Assembly (NCBI GenBank): GCA_964552055.1
Contig: CAZKFL010000054.1
Span: 1 to 7,052 of the forward strand
Origin: VGMD01 sp964552055
GTDB lineage: Bacteria; Chlamydiota; Chlamydiia; Chlamydiales; 2-12-FULL-49-11
Length of the DNA stretch: 7,052 bases
Reading direction: 5' to 3'
Shown here: piece after piece, positions 1 to 6,109 of the stretch
How positions within the stretch are numbered: position 1 is the stretch's first letter
Layout: every line of letters begins with the position of its first letter
The notes under the pieces: model-generated
Database searches by the model: none
Told to the model about the DNA's origin: nothing
Seen by the model: only the letters and a program-made list of their open reading frames with translations
Program-made: the position numbers and the translations under genes

Positions 1-60
1 CCCCCGTAAGCGTAACCGATTTTCTTTTTTTTAAAGATTTTAGGTTTTAGGACAGCTTCT
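1..60. repeat. Left arm of inverted repeat bracketing the window
   Basis: This stretch matches the reverse complement of 6886-6950. The first 24 nt are identical. The alignment then runs inward to about position 60 with five mismatches and 5 nt of gaps, giving about 55 of 60 matching positions. The outer end is a GC-rich motif (cccccgtaagcgtaaccg), followed by a T-rich tract and an inner end reading ttttaggacagcttct. No transposase is attached. The window begins inside the repeat, so this arm is probably cut by the end of the contig. It could be a dispersed non-coding repeat or the end of an insertion element; the sequence alone does not decide between them. Confidence 0.85.
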
Positions 61-87
61 TAGATATAAATAAAAAGAGGCTTAATC

Positions 88-93
88 TATACT
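88..93 (+). promoter_or_regulatory. Possible -10 box for the thioredoxin-domain gene
   Basis: TATACT is one mismatch from the sigma70 -10 consensus and lies 35 nt before the start codon, allowing a leader of about 30 nt. I see no convincing -35 box 16-18 nt upstream, where the sequence is simply A/T-rich. The call is weak. Confidence 0.3.
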
Positions 94-116
94 GGTTGCC
101 TTAGCAAAAATTAAAT

Positions 117-122
117 AGGGGA
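117..122 (+). promoter_or_regulatory. Ribosome binding site for the thioredoxin-domain gene
   Basis: AGGGGA lies 6 nt before ATG 129. An in-frame TGA at 123-125 rules out any start further upstream, so the start is 129, or less likely the second Met codon at 135. Confidence 0.6.
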
Positions 123-128
123 TGATTT

Positions 129-884
129 ATGAAAATGATATTGTGTTTGGCAGCTATAGCTAGTTGCGTCTTGGCGGAAGAGCCAGTTCTCTCCAAGGAT
201 GATTGCAAAGCAATTTATCAAGCTAATGTAGTTGATGCTTCTGATACGCAGGCTGTATTAGATATGTATGCAGTAATAATTGGGCAGGTTTGTCCAACCT
301 CGCTTTCTAAAGAAGAGCTTATCCAAATGATGAAAGAAAACTTAACCGAAAATCAAGATAGCTATTTAGGCTTAGTGACTGAAAAAATTAGTCCAACAAA
401 TGTTCAAAATGTTAAGGAATTGCTTGCGAATCCTCTTTATATGTCCTATCGCAATGAGTTAAGTTTGATTCAATACGGAGCTATTCAAAAAGCGTATATG
501 GCTGCATGTGAAAAGGCAAAGGAATGCCCTGCAGTTGAAGTAGTAGTTGATGTAGTTCACCCTATTATTGAACTATCTAAGACAAATTTTGAACAAGTTG
601 CAAGCGGATCAAAATACGTAGTTATTGATGTATATGCTGACTGGTGTCAGCCTTGCAAAATGCTTGCGCCTATTCTTCAAGATCTTGCTAACACATATGG
701 AAAGACATACACATTTAGTAAGCTTAACTGTAATGAGGACAATTCCGAGCTTAGTACCCAGCTTAACATTAAATCTCTCCCAACCCTTTTATTTTATATA
801 GATGGCAAAGAGGTAACTCGAAAATCAGGTTTTATGGATAAGTCTAAATTAGAGGAGCTTATCAAAGCAACTTTTAGCGAGTAA
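129..884 (+). CDS. Exported thioredoxin-domain protein with unrecognised N-terminal domain
   Basis: This 251-residue protein has a C-terminal thioredoxin fold at about residues 145-250. The redox motif is WCQPC (W172, C173, C176) in place of the usual WCGPC, after the strand VVIDVYAD, and the cis-proline loop is SLPT (P218). It should act as a thiol-disulfide oxidoreductase. The N-terminus is a short hydrophobic segment with a possible signal peptidase I site after VLA (residues 14-16). IASC (residues 10-13) also fits a lipobox, so a lipoprotein is possible, although both signals are short. Residues 20-145 form a mostly helical region with cysteines at 26, 55, 127 and 133 that I do not recognise. 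They could be a substrate-specific or regulatory module. The gene stands alone, with its own ribosome binding site and a terminator-like hairpin downstream. The thioredoxin fold is certain; the location is inferred from the leader. Confidence 0.9.
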   Translation: MKMILCLAAIASCVLAEEPVLSKDDCKAIYQANVVDASDTQAVLDMYAVIIGQVCPTSLSKEELIQMMKENLTENQDSYLGLVTEKISPTNVQNVKELLANPLYMSYRNELSLIQYGAIQKAYMAACEKAKECPAVEVVVDVVHPIIELSKTNFEQVASGSKYVVIDVYADWCQPCKMLAPILQDLANTYGKTYTFSKLNCNEDNSELSTQLNIKSLPTLLFYIDGKEVTRKSGFMDKSKLEELIKATFSE

Positions 885-973
885 AATTTATACTAAGAGT
901 GATTCAAAAATTGGGAATTTTCGGGGTTTGAAATGCCCAGATTTGAATTAGGCGAAGCCGCTACTTCAGGCAA

Positions 974-988
974 AGTGCTATTTGCACT
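974..988 (+). other. Small hairpin within intergenic element
   Basis: agtgc (974-978) can pair with gcact (984-988) around a 5-nt loop. With only five base pairs it is worth noting mainly because it sits inside the larger inverted repeat. Confidence 0.3.
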
Positions 989-1004
989 AGAAGGGGCCCG
1001 CGTT

Positions 1005-1031
1005 AAAAAAAGTGTCACGTGGACACTTTTT
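1005..1031 (+). terminator. Probable Rho-independent terminator, possibly bidirectional
   Basis: A perfect 10-bp stem (1007-1016 with 1022-1031, aaaaagtgtc / gacacttttt) closes a 5-nt loop (acgtg). The stem has an A-run on its left side and a T-run on its right, the arrangement expected of an intrinsic terminator readable on either strand. It lies about 120 nt after the thioredoxin-domain stop and before the strong ribosome binding site of the GyrI-like gene. Only three G/C pairs support the stem, so efficiency is uncertain. The symmetric core GTGTC...GACAC could alternatively be an operator. Confidence 0.5.
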
Positions 1032-1132
1032 AGGCGGACACGAAGTAAATTTAAATATGGGCATTTACAACGAAGAAAAAACCAAGTTTTGAAACACGAT
1101 CAGTATAACCCCAAATTAATGAATAAAAAACT

Positions 1133-1139
1133 AAAGGAG
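1133..1139 (+). promoter_or_regulatory. Strong Shine-Dalgarno for the GyrI-like gene
   Basis: AAAGGAG lies 7 nt before ATG 1147. It is the best ribosome binding site in the window and fixes this start. Most other genes here have little or no recognisable Shine-Dalgarno sequence. Confidence 0.8.
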
Positions 1140-1146
1140 TATTTTA

Positions 1147-1620
1147 ATGGTGCCGGATAAAATTGAAGTGATTAAGGATGAAACCATATTGTTTATAAGA
1201 AAGACGGGTAATTCAGAGATGGCTACTAATGATGCTTGGAGAGCGATGAGGGCATTTGTTGAAGCAAATCAATTGCTTGGATTAGGACTTCGGTATTTTG
1301 GCGTATCACATGATGGCTTACAAATGAATAAGGGTGATGAGTTGCGATATGATGCCGCGATACTAGCAATGCCAAGTGCAAAGGGGAAAGAGGGCGTTGA
1401 GGAGATGATTCTCAAAGGTGGAAAATATGCTGTTTTTACTCATAAGGGCCGTTATGCTCATTTGGAAAAAACTATTTCCTCAATACTATCTAAATGGCTT
1501 CCAAAAAGTAGTGAGAAATTTGATGAGACTAGAAGCTTTTTTTGTGAATATATCGATATGGAGAAAATGAAGGTAACTCCTTCAGATTTGATCACTAAAA
1601 TCTATATACCATTACAATAA
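1147..1620 (+). CDS. GyrI-like / AraC effector-binding-domain protein (no HTH)
   Basis: This 157-residue protein consists of one GyrI-like small-molecule-binding domain (SHS2-type fold; the family includes SbmC/GyrI and the ligand domains of AraC and MerR regulators). Visible family features are ELRYDAAI (about residues 65-72), then LKGGKYAVFTHKGRYAHLE (residues 89-107), and the closing strand TKIYIPL near the C-terminus. No helix-turn-helix precedes it, so this is a stand-alone ligand-binding or cyclopropanoid-hydrolase-like form and not a complete regulator. Some relatives bind DNA gyrase or toxic hydrophobic compounds; which applies here cannot be told. The ATG has a strong ribosome binding site, and mutY starts 1 nt after the stop, so the two are probably co-transcribed and translationally coupled. 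Confidence 0.85.
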   Translation: MVPDKIEVIKDETILFIRKTGNSEMATNDAWRAMRAFVEANQLLGLGLRYFGVSHDGLQMNKGDELRYDAAILAMPSAKGKEGVEEMILKGGKYAVFTHKGRYAHLEKTISSILSKWLPKSSEKFDETRSFFCEYIDMEKMKVTPSDLITKIYIPLQ

Positions 1621-1621
1621 A

Positions 1622-2656
1622 GTGGATATTGTTGCTCGCTGGTTTTTAGAAAATCGAAGATCTTTTCCCTGGAGAGAAGAGAAGTCTCCTTATGGTGTGC
1701 TCATTTCTGAAGTAATGCTCCAGCAAACAAGAGCGGTTGTTGTTGTGTCTTATTTTCAAAGATGGATGAAAAAGTTCCCCACAATTCATGCGCTCGCAAA
1801 TGCCAGTGAAGAGGAGGTAATCAAACTTTGGGAAGGACTTGGGTATTACTCAAGAGCAAGAAACTTATTAAAGCTTGCCCTTGAAGTTGTAGAAAAGTTT
1901 GAAGGTGTTATTCCAAGTTCTTACGAAGAGCTTCTTAAATTGAAGGGGATCGGCCACTATACAGCGGGCGCGATCCTTGCTTTTGGTTTTGAAAAAAAAG
2001 CTGTTGCTCTCGACGGAAATGTGATTCGAGTGATTTCAAGGTATGTGGGTTTTGCAAAAGATGCCAAAAAATATCAAAATGAGCTGAGACAGATCACACT
2101 AGATCTCTTGCCAAATGAAGATGCGCATGTTGTGATGGAAGGGTTGATAGAGCTTGGCGCAACTGTTTGTACTAAGAAGCCTATTTGCCAGGAATGCCCC
2201 TTAAAAAGAGAGTGCAAGGCTTACCAAAATAATCAAATAGAAAGCTTTCCTATTCTTCCTCAAAAGCCCAAAAGTATAGAGCTATTTCGGTTTGTCGGTT
2301 GCATTTATCATGATAATGAGATTCTCCTAAAATTAAATCCTCCAAAGGGAATTATGGCAGGCCTCTATGAATTCCCTTATATTCAATGTGATGAGGACTT
2401 TAATATAAGTGAAGCGCAAGAAATTCTTGAGAAACAAGTAGGCTTGAATTTGACATTCATAGCTCCATTAAAAAGAGAAAAGCATCATTTTACCAAATTT
2501 AAGGCTAACCTTTTTCCCTCGTTATTTCAGGCGCCACAAAAGAGCGTGGTATCAGGTTATGTTTGGGTAGACATCTCAGAATTAGAAACCCTGCCGTTTT
2601 CTTCAGGTCATAAGAAAATTCTTACTCAGCTTTGCAGCATTCCGTCTTTGCTTTAA
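1622..2656 (+). CDS. mutY: Adenine DNA glycosylase MutY (A/G-specific)
   Basis: This 344-residue protein removes adenine mispaired with 8-oxoguanine or G in base excision repair. The order is as expected: HhH-GPD glycosylase domain with the catalytic Glu in SEVMLQQT (E30), helix-hairpin-helix at LKGIGHYTAGAI (residues 107-118), catalytic Asp in DGNV (D131), Fe-S cysteines C183, C189, C192 and C198, and a C-terminal NUDIX-like 8-oxoG recognition domain (about 215-344, with GLYEFP and LPFSSGHKKIL). Two oddities stand out. The first Fe-S spacing is CX5C where MutY usually has CX6C. The damage-sensing FSH loop reads F-T-K (residues 290-292). The start is GTG at 1622, 1 nt after the GyrI-like stop and without a Shine-Dalgarno sequence, which fits translational coupling. 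An in-frame TGA at 1589-1591 leaves no good earlier start. The 3' end overlaps the convergent FkbM-GT2 gene by 35 bp. Confidence 0.96.
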   Translation: MDIVARWFLENRRSFPWREEKSPYGVLISEVMLQQTRAVVVVSYFQRWMKKFPTIHALANASEEEVIKLWEGLGYYSRARNLLKLALEVVEKFEGVIPSSYEELLKLKGIGHYTAGAILAFGFEKKAVALDGNVIRVISRYVGFAKDAKKYQNELRQITLDLLPNEDAHVVMEGLIELGATVCTKKPICQECPLKRECKAYQNNQIESFPILPQKPKSIELFRFVGCIYHDNEILLKLNPPKGIMAGLYEFPYIQCDEDFNISEAQEILEKQVGLNLTFIAPLKREKHHFTKFKANLFPSLFQAPQKSVVSGYVWVDISELETLPFSSGHKKILTQLCSIPSLL

Positions 2657-4082
2657 ATAAATAGCTATATGAGTTTTCGATTCTTAGCCCTTCTTCCTTT
2701 CTTTTTTGGGTCTTTCTTTCATCGAGGTCTGTTGATAAGCCTTTGGGATTGTAGTAGTATAAAGTATAAAAACCTGGAATTTTTTTAAATTTAGAGCCTA
2801 AGCTTACTGCCCGAAGCCACATTTCTGCATCTCCTGAAAAAGAAAATGTTTCATCAAAAAATCCGTAGCGATCATGTAGGGATTTTCTCCATACAGGCCT
2901 TGGTCCAGGCAAGCAATTTATCATGTTTGCTACAGAAAATTCCATGGGATCGCAACATTGCACTGCGTGATTATTAGTAATGGCATCATTTGGGATAAAG
3001 GTGACTAAATATCCACTGTATACAAGATCTATCTCTGAGTTTGCTTCAAGTTCAGAGATATGTGCTTCAAGAGCATTTGGATGGCTACGATCATCTAAAT
3101 TGGCATTTGAGATGAAATTACCTGAGGCTATTTTTATGGCATAATTCCATACTCCATAAATGCCCGGATCATTAGAGAGTTTTTCATATATTATATTTGG
3201 AAATTTATTCATATAATCTCTGATGATTTGTTCTTCTTCTCCTGGTGAATTGGGATTGATCATAATAAGTTCGGATTGATCAAAAATTGTTTGTTTTGTA
3301 ATATTTTGTAAAAATCCTTCTATAAATTCATCTCCATCATATACTGATGTGACTATCGAGACTTTAGGCTTAGATTTTGCATGCGGAAGAAATTGATTAT
3401 TAACAAACAGAAGATTCTGTTTAATTCTGCGAATAAACTGGAATCCTTCATCTTTAAGAAAAGGTATAAATCTTGAATCATTATAGTTGTCTTTTACTGT
3501 AATTACATCAACTAAATACTTATCGAAATCAATGCTTTCCAAAATTTCGAATTCTCCACCCTCAGTATCAATACTAAGTAAATTTATGTGGGCAATTCTA
3601 TTTTTTTTTAAGAGATCGTTTAGTTTGTAACACATTACGTCTATACATTCTAAAGATCCTCCACTCAGTGAAAGTTCATGTTTCATTCTTTGGAAATGAA
3701 TCGGATTATAATCTTTTACGAGACCTGATAACATTTCAACATGTTTAATAGGACTTAGGACTCTATGAAATTTTTCAGTTCCTGAAAAATTTGTAATACA
3801 GCCTTGAATACAGGAGCATTTTCTATTAGCTGTTAATTGTGTAAAAACTTCAGGGATGGGCTCTACACAAATACCTTTCCATCCTAACTCTTTTTCAAAA
3901 AAGCAAGAATTGCTAAAAGTAATTCCATTATGGGCGCCAATATCTACAAATATGCCCGATTTGAATTTCCAAAAATAATGTTCGTGAATAATCTTATCTT
4001 GATCACATTGACTGTAATATCTTCCAAAGCAAAATATCGGAATCAAAAGCATAAATAGAGGCATTGTGATTTTTATTTTCAT
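2622..4082 (-). CDS. FkbM-family methyltransferase fused to family 2 glycosyltransferase, signal peptide
   Basis: This 486-residue protein has two domains. Residues 22-230 are an FkbM SAM-dependent methyltransferase: YSQCDQDK lead-in, SAM loop FVDIGAHNG (45-53), acidic residue in CVEPIPE (E74), and the family signature SIDTEGGEFEIL (170-181). Residues 239-470 are a GT-A glycosyltransferase of family 2: VSIVTSVYDG (241-250), the DXD-like NLDDR (328-332) for metal and nucleotide-sugar binding, and SGDAEMWLRA (416-425), where an acceptor-side acidic residue is expected. Residues 1-20 form a signal-peptide-like segment (two lysines, hydrophobic core, CFG end), which is unexpected because both domains need cytosolic donors. 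It may be a membrane anchor or mark a secreted enzyme. The likely role is decoration of a surface glycan or of host targets; the substrate is unknown. It is the last gene of the minus-strand block, 14 nt after the MazG-like gene, and converges into mutY with no terminator visible. Confidence 0.88.
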   Translation of the reverse strand: MKIKITMPLFMLLIPIFCFGRYYSQCDQDKIIHEHYFWKFKSGIFVDIGAHNGITFSNSCFFEKELGWKGICVEPIPEVFTQLTANRKCSCIQGCITNFSGTEKFHRVLSPIKHVEMLSGLVKDYNPIHFQRMKHELSLSGGSLECIDVMCYKLNDLLKKNRIAHINLLSIDTEGGEFEILESIDFDKYLVDVITVKDNYNDSRFIPFLKDEGFQFIRRIKQNLLFVNNQFLPHAKSKPKVSIVTSVYDGDEFIEGFLQNITKQTIFDQSELIMINPNSPGEEEQIIRDYMNKFPNIIYEKLSNDPGIYGVWNYAIKIASGNFISNANLDDRSHPNALEAHISELEANSEIDLVYSGYLVTFIPNDAITNNHAVQCCDPMEFSVANMINCLPGPRPVWRKSLHDRYGFFDETFSFSGDAEMWLRAVSLGSKFKKIPGFYTLYYYNPKGLSTDLDERKTQKRKEEGLRIENSYSYLFKAKTECCKAE

Positions 4083-4096
4083 CTAAATTCGAATCT

Positions 4097-4630
4097 TTAA
4101 GTTTGCAGCTTTTTTTTGTGTGCAAAGTAGTTGTCTACTGAGCCTTTCATTAAATCTGCTGGGTATTTTTTTTTGTTTAGCTCAAGTTTAGCGTAGGTTG
4201 CTTTAAATGGATCTACGCTTAAATCTTTACAGATGAGAAAGTGAATTGCGAGAAGTTTGTTTAGCGAAATGGATAATTCATTGAGATCCCCACGAAATGG
4301 CTCATTTTCTCTAAGCCATAAAAAGTGGCCCATAAAGATCCTTAAGTTTTTGGAAAGATCTAGCAAAGGATTGCCTGATCCTTGGAATTCGATCGGAGCT
4401 TCTGGGGGAGAGATTTCTAATGCGTCCATAGTCAAAAGAATGCAATGAAGAAGGTCGCCGAGCTCATTTTCTAGTTCTCCTCTATCTTGAGGTGCCTTCG
4501 GTAGAAAATGCTCTAACAATTCTGTTGCTTCGACCATAAGAGTAGTGGCCATGTTTTGGGGGGAATGGTACTTAAGCCAGTCACGCTCTTCAACAAAATA
4601 TTTTAAATCAACTAAAAGGGAAGTAAACAT
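4097..4630 (-). CDS. MazG-like (dCTPase/iMazG-type) nucleotide pyrophosphohydrolase
   Basis: This 177-residue all-alpha NTP pyrophosphatase of the MazG/dUTPase superfamily should hydrolyse a dNTP or modified dNTP to the monophosphate plus pyrophosphate in the cytosol. The N-terminal FVEERDWLKYHSP (12-24) matches the first helix of dCTPase/RS21-C6-type proteins. The metal site ExxE-18-ExxD is complete (E34, E37, E56, D59). The terminal KLELNKKKYP (148-157) is the usual family ending. Family members are typically about 110-120 residues long. Here about 60 residues (roughly 72-138) are inserted between the second metal helix and the C-terminal motif, and they appear to repeat a helix pattern (ELGDLLHCILL compared with SLNKLLAIHFL). 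No clear Shine-Dalgarno sequence precedes ATG 4630. The gene lies 39 nt downstream of nth. The substrate is unknown; dCTP or oxidised nucleotides fit the repair context. Confidence 0.85.
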   Translation of the reverse strand: MFTSLLVDLKYFVEERDWLKYHSPQNMATTLMVEATELLEHFLPKAPQDRGELENELGDLLHCILLTMDALEISPPEAPIEFQGSGNPLLDLSKNLRIFMGHFLWLRENEPFRGDLNELSISLNKLLAIHFLICKDLSVDPFKATYAKLELNKKKYPADLMKGSVDNYFAHKKKLQT

Positions 4631-4669
4631 AAAACAATTGTAGTATTTTTTTCTTTTTTTAGATAGTTT

Positions 4670-5287
4670 TTAAAGGGTATTGCAAATAGGGCAGTGCTCT
4701 AGCAAGTGCCCTTTTGCCGGGCAATAAGCTCTTGCGTAATAGATCATTTGGAGATGCAGTTTGTTCCATTGATCTTTTGGAAAGATTGTTTTTAAGTCCT
4801 GTTCTGTTTGAAGGACAGATTTTCCAGATGATAGACCCCATCTTTTTGCAATCCGGTGGATGTGAGTGTCCACTGGGAATGCAGGTATGTTGAATGAATG
4901 TGCCATAACACAAGAAGCTGTCTTGTGACCAACTCCTGGAAGGGCTTCGAGGTAAGAAAAGGAGGCTGGAACTATTCCATTGTGCTTATTTATAAGTTCT
5001 TTCGACAAATTCCAAATCGCCTTTGACTTAAGTTTACCAAGACCACAAGGCTTAATAAGGAGATAGATTTGGTCCAAGGATAATGCTATCATTTGTTTTG
5101 GAGTTTTTGCTTTGGCAAAAAGGTTTGGCGTTACTTCATTTACTTTTTTATCAGTGCATTGAGCTGAAAGCAAGGTTGCAATCAATAATGTGTAGGGAGA
5201 ATTGTGATCAAGAGGGACTATCGGATTTGGAAATAGTTCATCAAGTGTACGAGCAATAAAGTCTTTAAGTTGTGTTTCTTTAGTCAT
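4670..5287 (-). CDS. nth: Endonuclease III (bifunctional DNA glycosylase/AP lyase) with altered Fe-S end
   Basis: This 205-residue protein excises oxidised pyrimidines and cleaves AP sites in base excision repair. The N-terminal NSPYTLLIATLLSAQCTD (29-46) is the typical family start. The helix-hairpin-helix LPGVGHKTA (116-124) carries the catalytic lysine K122, and PVDTH (138-142) carries the catalytic Asp D140. Overall length is normal (E. coli Nth has 211 residues). The C-terminus departs from the CX6CX2CX5C cluster motif: C189, C199 and C202 give CX9CX2C, and the protein then ends after three more residues with no fourth cysteine. The 4Fe-4S cluster is therefore probably absent, or completed by another ligand. 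Start ATG 5287 lies 7 nt after the stop of kinase-like gene A, without a clear Shine-Dalgarno sequence, which suggests an operon. Confidence 0.95.
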   Translation of the reverse strand: MTKETQLKDFIARTLDELFPNPIVPLDHNSPYTLLIATLLSAQCTDKKVNEVTPNLFAKAKTPKQMIALSLDQIYLLIKPCGLGKLKSKAIWNLSKELINKHNGIVPASFSYLEALPGVGHKTASCVMAHSFNIPAFPVDTHIHRIAKRWGLSSGKSVLQTEQDLKTIFPKDQWNKLHLQMIYYARAYCPAKGHLLEHCPICNTL

Positions 5288-5294
5288 CTAGGCG

Positions 5295-6047
5295 TTAATT
5301 AATAAGTTTTTTCCAGTAGGCCTTATTATCAGGGGAGAAGTATTTTTCAACTCGCTTAATATTGAGTTTTCGCTTGGGTTTTTCTATGTCCACAATAGCA
5401 AAGACACCATGCTTGCTAAAAGGGATGTTATTAATTAGGTAAGTTGAGCCGTAGCCCTCTTTAAAAATAATGTAGAGCTCATTAAGCGCTTCTTTGTCAG
5501 CATTCTTCCAGGCAAGTTTTGTGGTTTCTCGAGGCTCAAGTTCCATGTCGGTAGCGATTAAAACGATGGGCTGAAGATGCTTTTTTAAATTTTTCGAGGT
5601 GATTGGCAGCGGATAGAGCCATTTTTCAGGCGCTTTAAAATGGATGATATTATGTTTTGCAATCACGCTTCTTGTTTTTTTTGCATTTTTACAGCGTAGC
5701 GCCAAACATTCAAAACCTTCCATGTTATCTCTCCCGATAGGTCTAGAGTTTCGGTAAATTTTGAATATATACCCTGGAACTAGTGGGTGCTTTGCAACAA
5801 CCATCGAGCTTCCGTGCTGTATTTTAGTGATAAAGCCACTGTTTATTAAGGTCTCTTCATTTTCGATCACATCTTGTGTCGGAAAAACTAGATCGAGCAG
5901 CTCTTTTGCAGGGTGGTCTAGTGGGAGCAAATACGGCTCTATGAGAGTTTTCATTTTTTTGGTAAGAAGGGGATTATCAGTAAAATTTGGATAATCGCCA
6001 AATAGATGTACACTTAAAATTAAAAAAAATAAATAAAGAGCTCTCAT
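5295..6047 (-). CDS. Exported kinase-like-fold conserved hypothetical protein A
   Basis: I set the start at ATG 6047 (250 residues) and not at an in-frame TTG at 6086, because residues 1-17 from this Met form a compact signal peptide (MRALYLFFLILSVHLFG). The enzyme function is not recognised. The central part resembles a degenerate protein-kinase fold: a small-lobe segment with VVAKHP (83-88) and YIFKIYR (93-99, K96 as the possible ATP-binding lysine), a conserved-looking WLYPLP (143-148), a hinge-like VLIATDMEL (162-170), and NNIPFSKHG followed by AIVDIE (217-222), where D220 could play the DFG aspartate. A clear HRD-type catalytic loop is missing, so it may be a pseudokinase. From memory, similar proteins are common and often multicopy in host-associated Chlamydiota and Dependentiae. 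It is divergent from protein B and first in the block leading to nth. Confidence 0.75.
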   Translation of the reverse strand: MRALYLFFLILSVHLFGDYPNFTDNPLLTKKMKTLIEPYLLPLDHPAKELLDLVFPTQDVIENEETLINSGFITKIQHGSSMVVAKHPLVPGYIFKIYRNSRPIGRDNMEGFECLALRCKNAKKTRSVIAKHNIIHFKAPEKWLYPLPITSKNLKKHLQPIVLIATDMELEPRETTKLAWKNADKEALNELYIIFKEGYGSTYLINNIPFSKHGVFAIVDIEKPKRKLNIKRVEKYFSPDNKAYWKKLIN

Positions 6048-6109
6048 GATCAGGGGAATGTTAGCTGCGTAGTAGATTTTTTTCAATGGATATTGTATGA
6101 TTTGTCCCT
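6048..6109. promoter_or_regulatory. Compact divergent promoter region between kinase-like genes A and B
   Basis: Only 62 nt separate the two divergent start codons. On the minus strand, TTGAAA (6081-6086) and TAACAT (6058-6063) are 17 nt apart, a plausible sigma70 pair that would start transcription just before ATG 6047. On the plus strand, TATTGT (6091-6096) or TATGAT (6096-6101) could be a -10 box for gene B. Neither gene has a recognisable Shine-Dalgarno sequence, and both candidate promoters would give leaders under about 10 nt, so leaderless mRNAs are possible. The individual boxes are tentative; the shared location is certain if the starts are right. Confidence 0.4.

Larger units (their letters stand above)
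931..1066. repeat. Imperfect inverted-repeat element in intergenic region
   Basis: The arm at 931-949 matches the reverse complement of 1048-1066 at 17 of 19 positions. Between the arms lie two more hairpins (974-988 and 1007-1031), and the interior is GC-richer than its surroundings (for example ggggcccgcg at 993-1002). A 75-codon open frame covers it (933-1160) but looks incidental. The nested structure resembles a small non-autonomous repeat or a structured RNA. No second copy occurs in this window. This entry also accounts for the gap between the thioredoxin gene and the GyrI-like gene (885-1146). Confidence 0.5.

Noticed and set aside
907..921. Hairpin aaaatt-ggg-aatttt after the thioredoxin gene as a terminator
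   Set aside because: The stem is purely A/T with a 3-nt loop and no following T-run. The hairpin at 1007-1031 is a better candidate.
1089..1109. TTGAAA and TATAAC as a promoter for the GyrI-like gene
   Set aside because: Only 9 nt separate the two boxes, far below the 16-18 nt needed, so they cannot act as one sigma70 promoter.
933..1160. 75-codon open frame on the plus strand between the thioredoxin and GyrI-like genes
   Set aside because: It has no ribosome binding site, lies across the nested inverted repeats, runs into the well-supported start of the GyrI-like gene and resembles no protein family. It is best seen as an incidental frame in structured non-coding DNA.
4257..4448. Open frame on the plus strand antisense to the MazG-like gene
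   Set aside because: It is short, has no ribosome binding site and lies fully within the pyrophosphohydrolase gene on the other strand.
4659..4913. Open frame on the minus strand inside nth
   Set aside because: It overlaps the clear endonuclease III frame, which carries the catalytic residues, and shows no family features of its own.
5761..5994. Open frame on the plus strand antisense to kinase-like gene A
   Set aside because: It is a shadow of the minus-strand gene, with no start signal or recognisable domain.
5295..6086. Longer form of kinase-like protein A from TTG 6086
   Set aside because: The extra 13 residues precede a complete signal peptide starting at ATG 6047, and the TTG overlaps a promoter-like TTGAAA. 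The shorter form is more credible.
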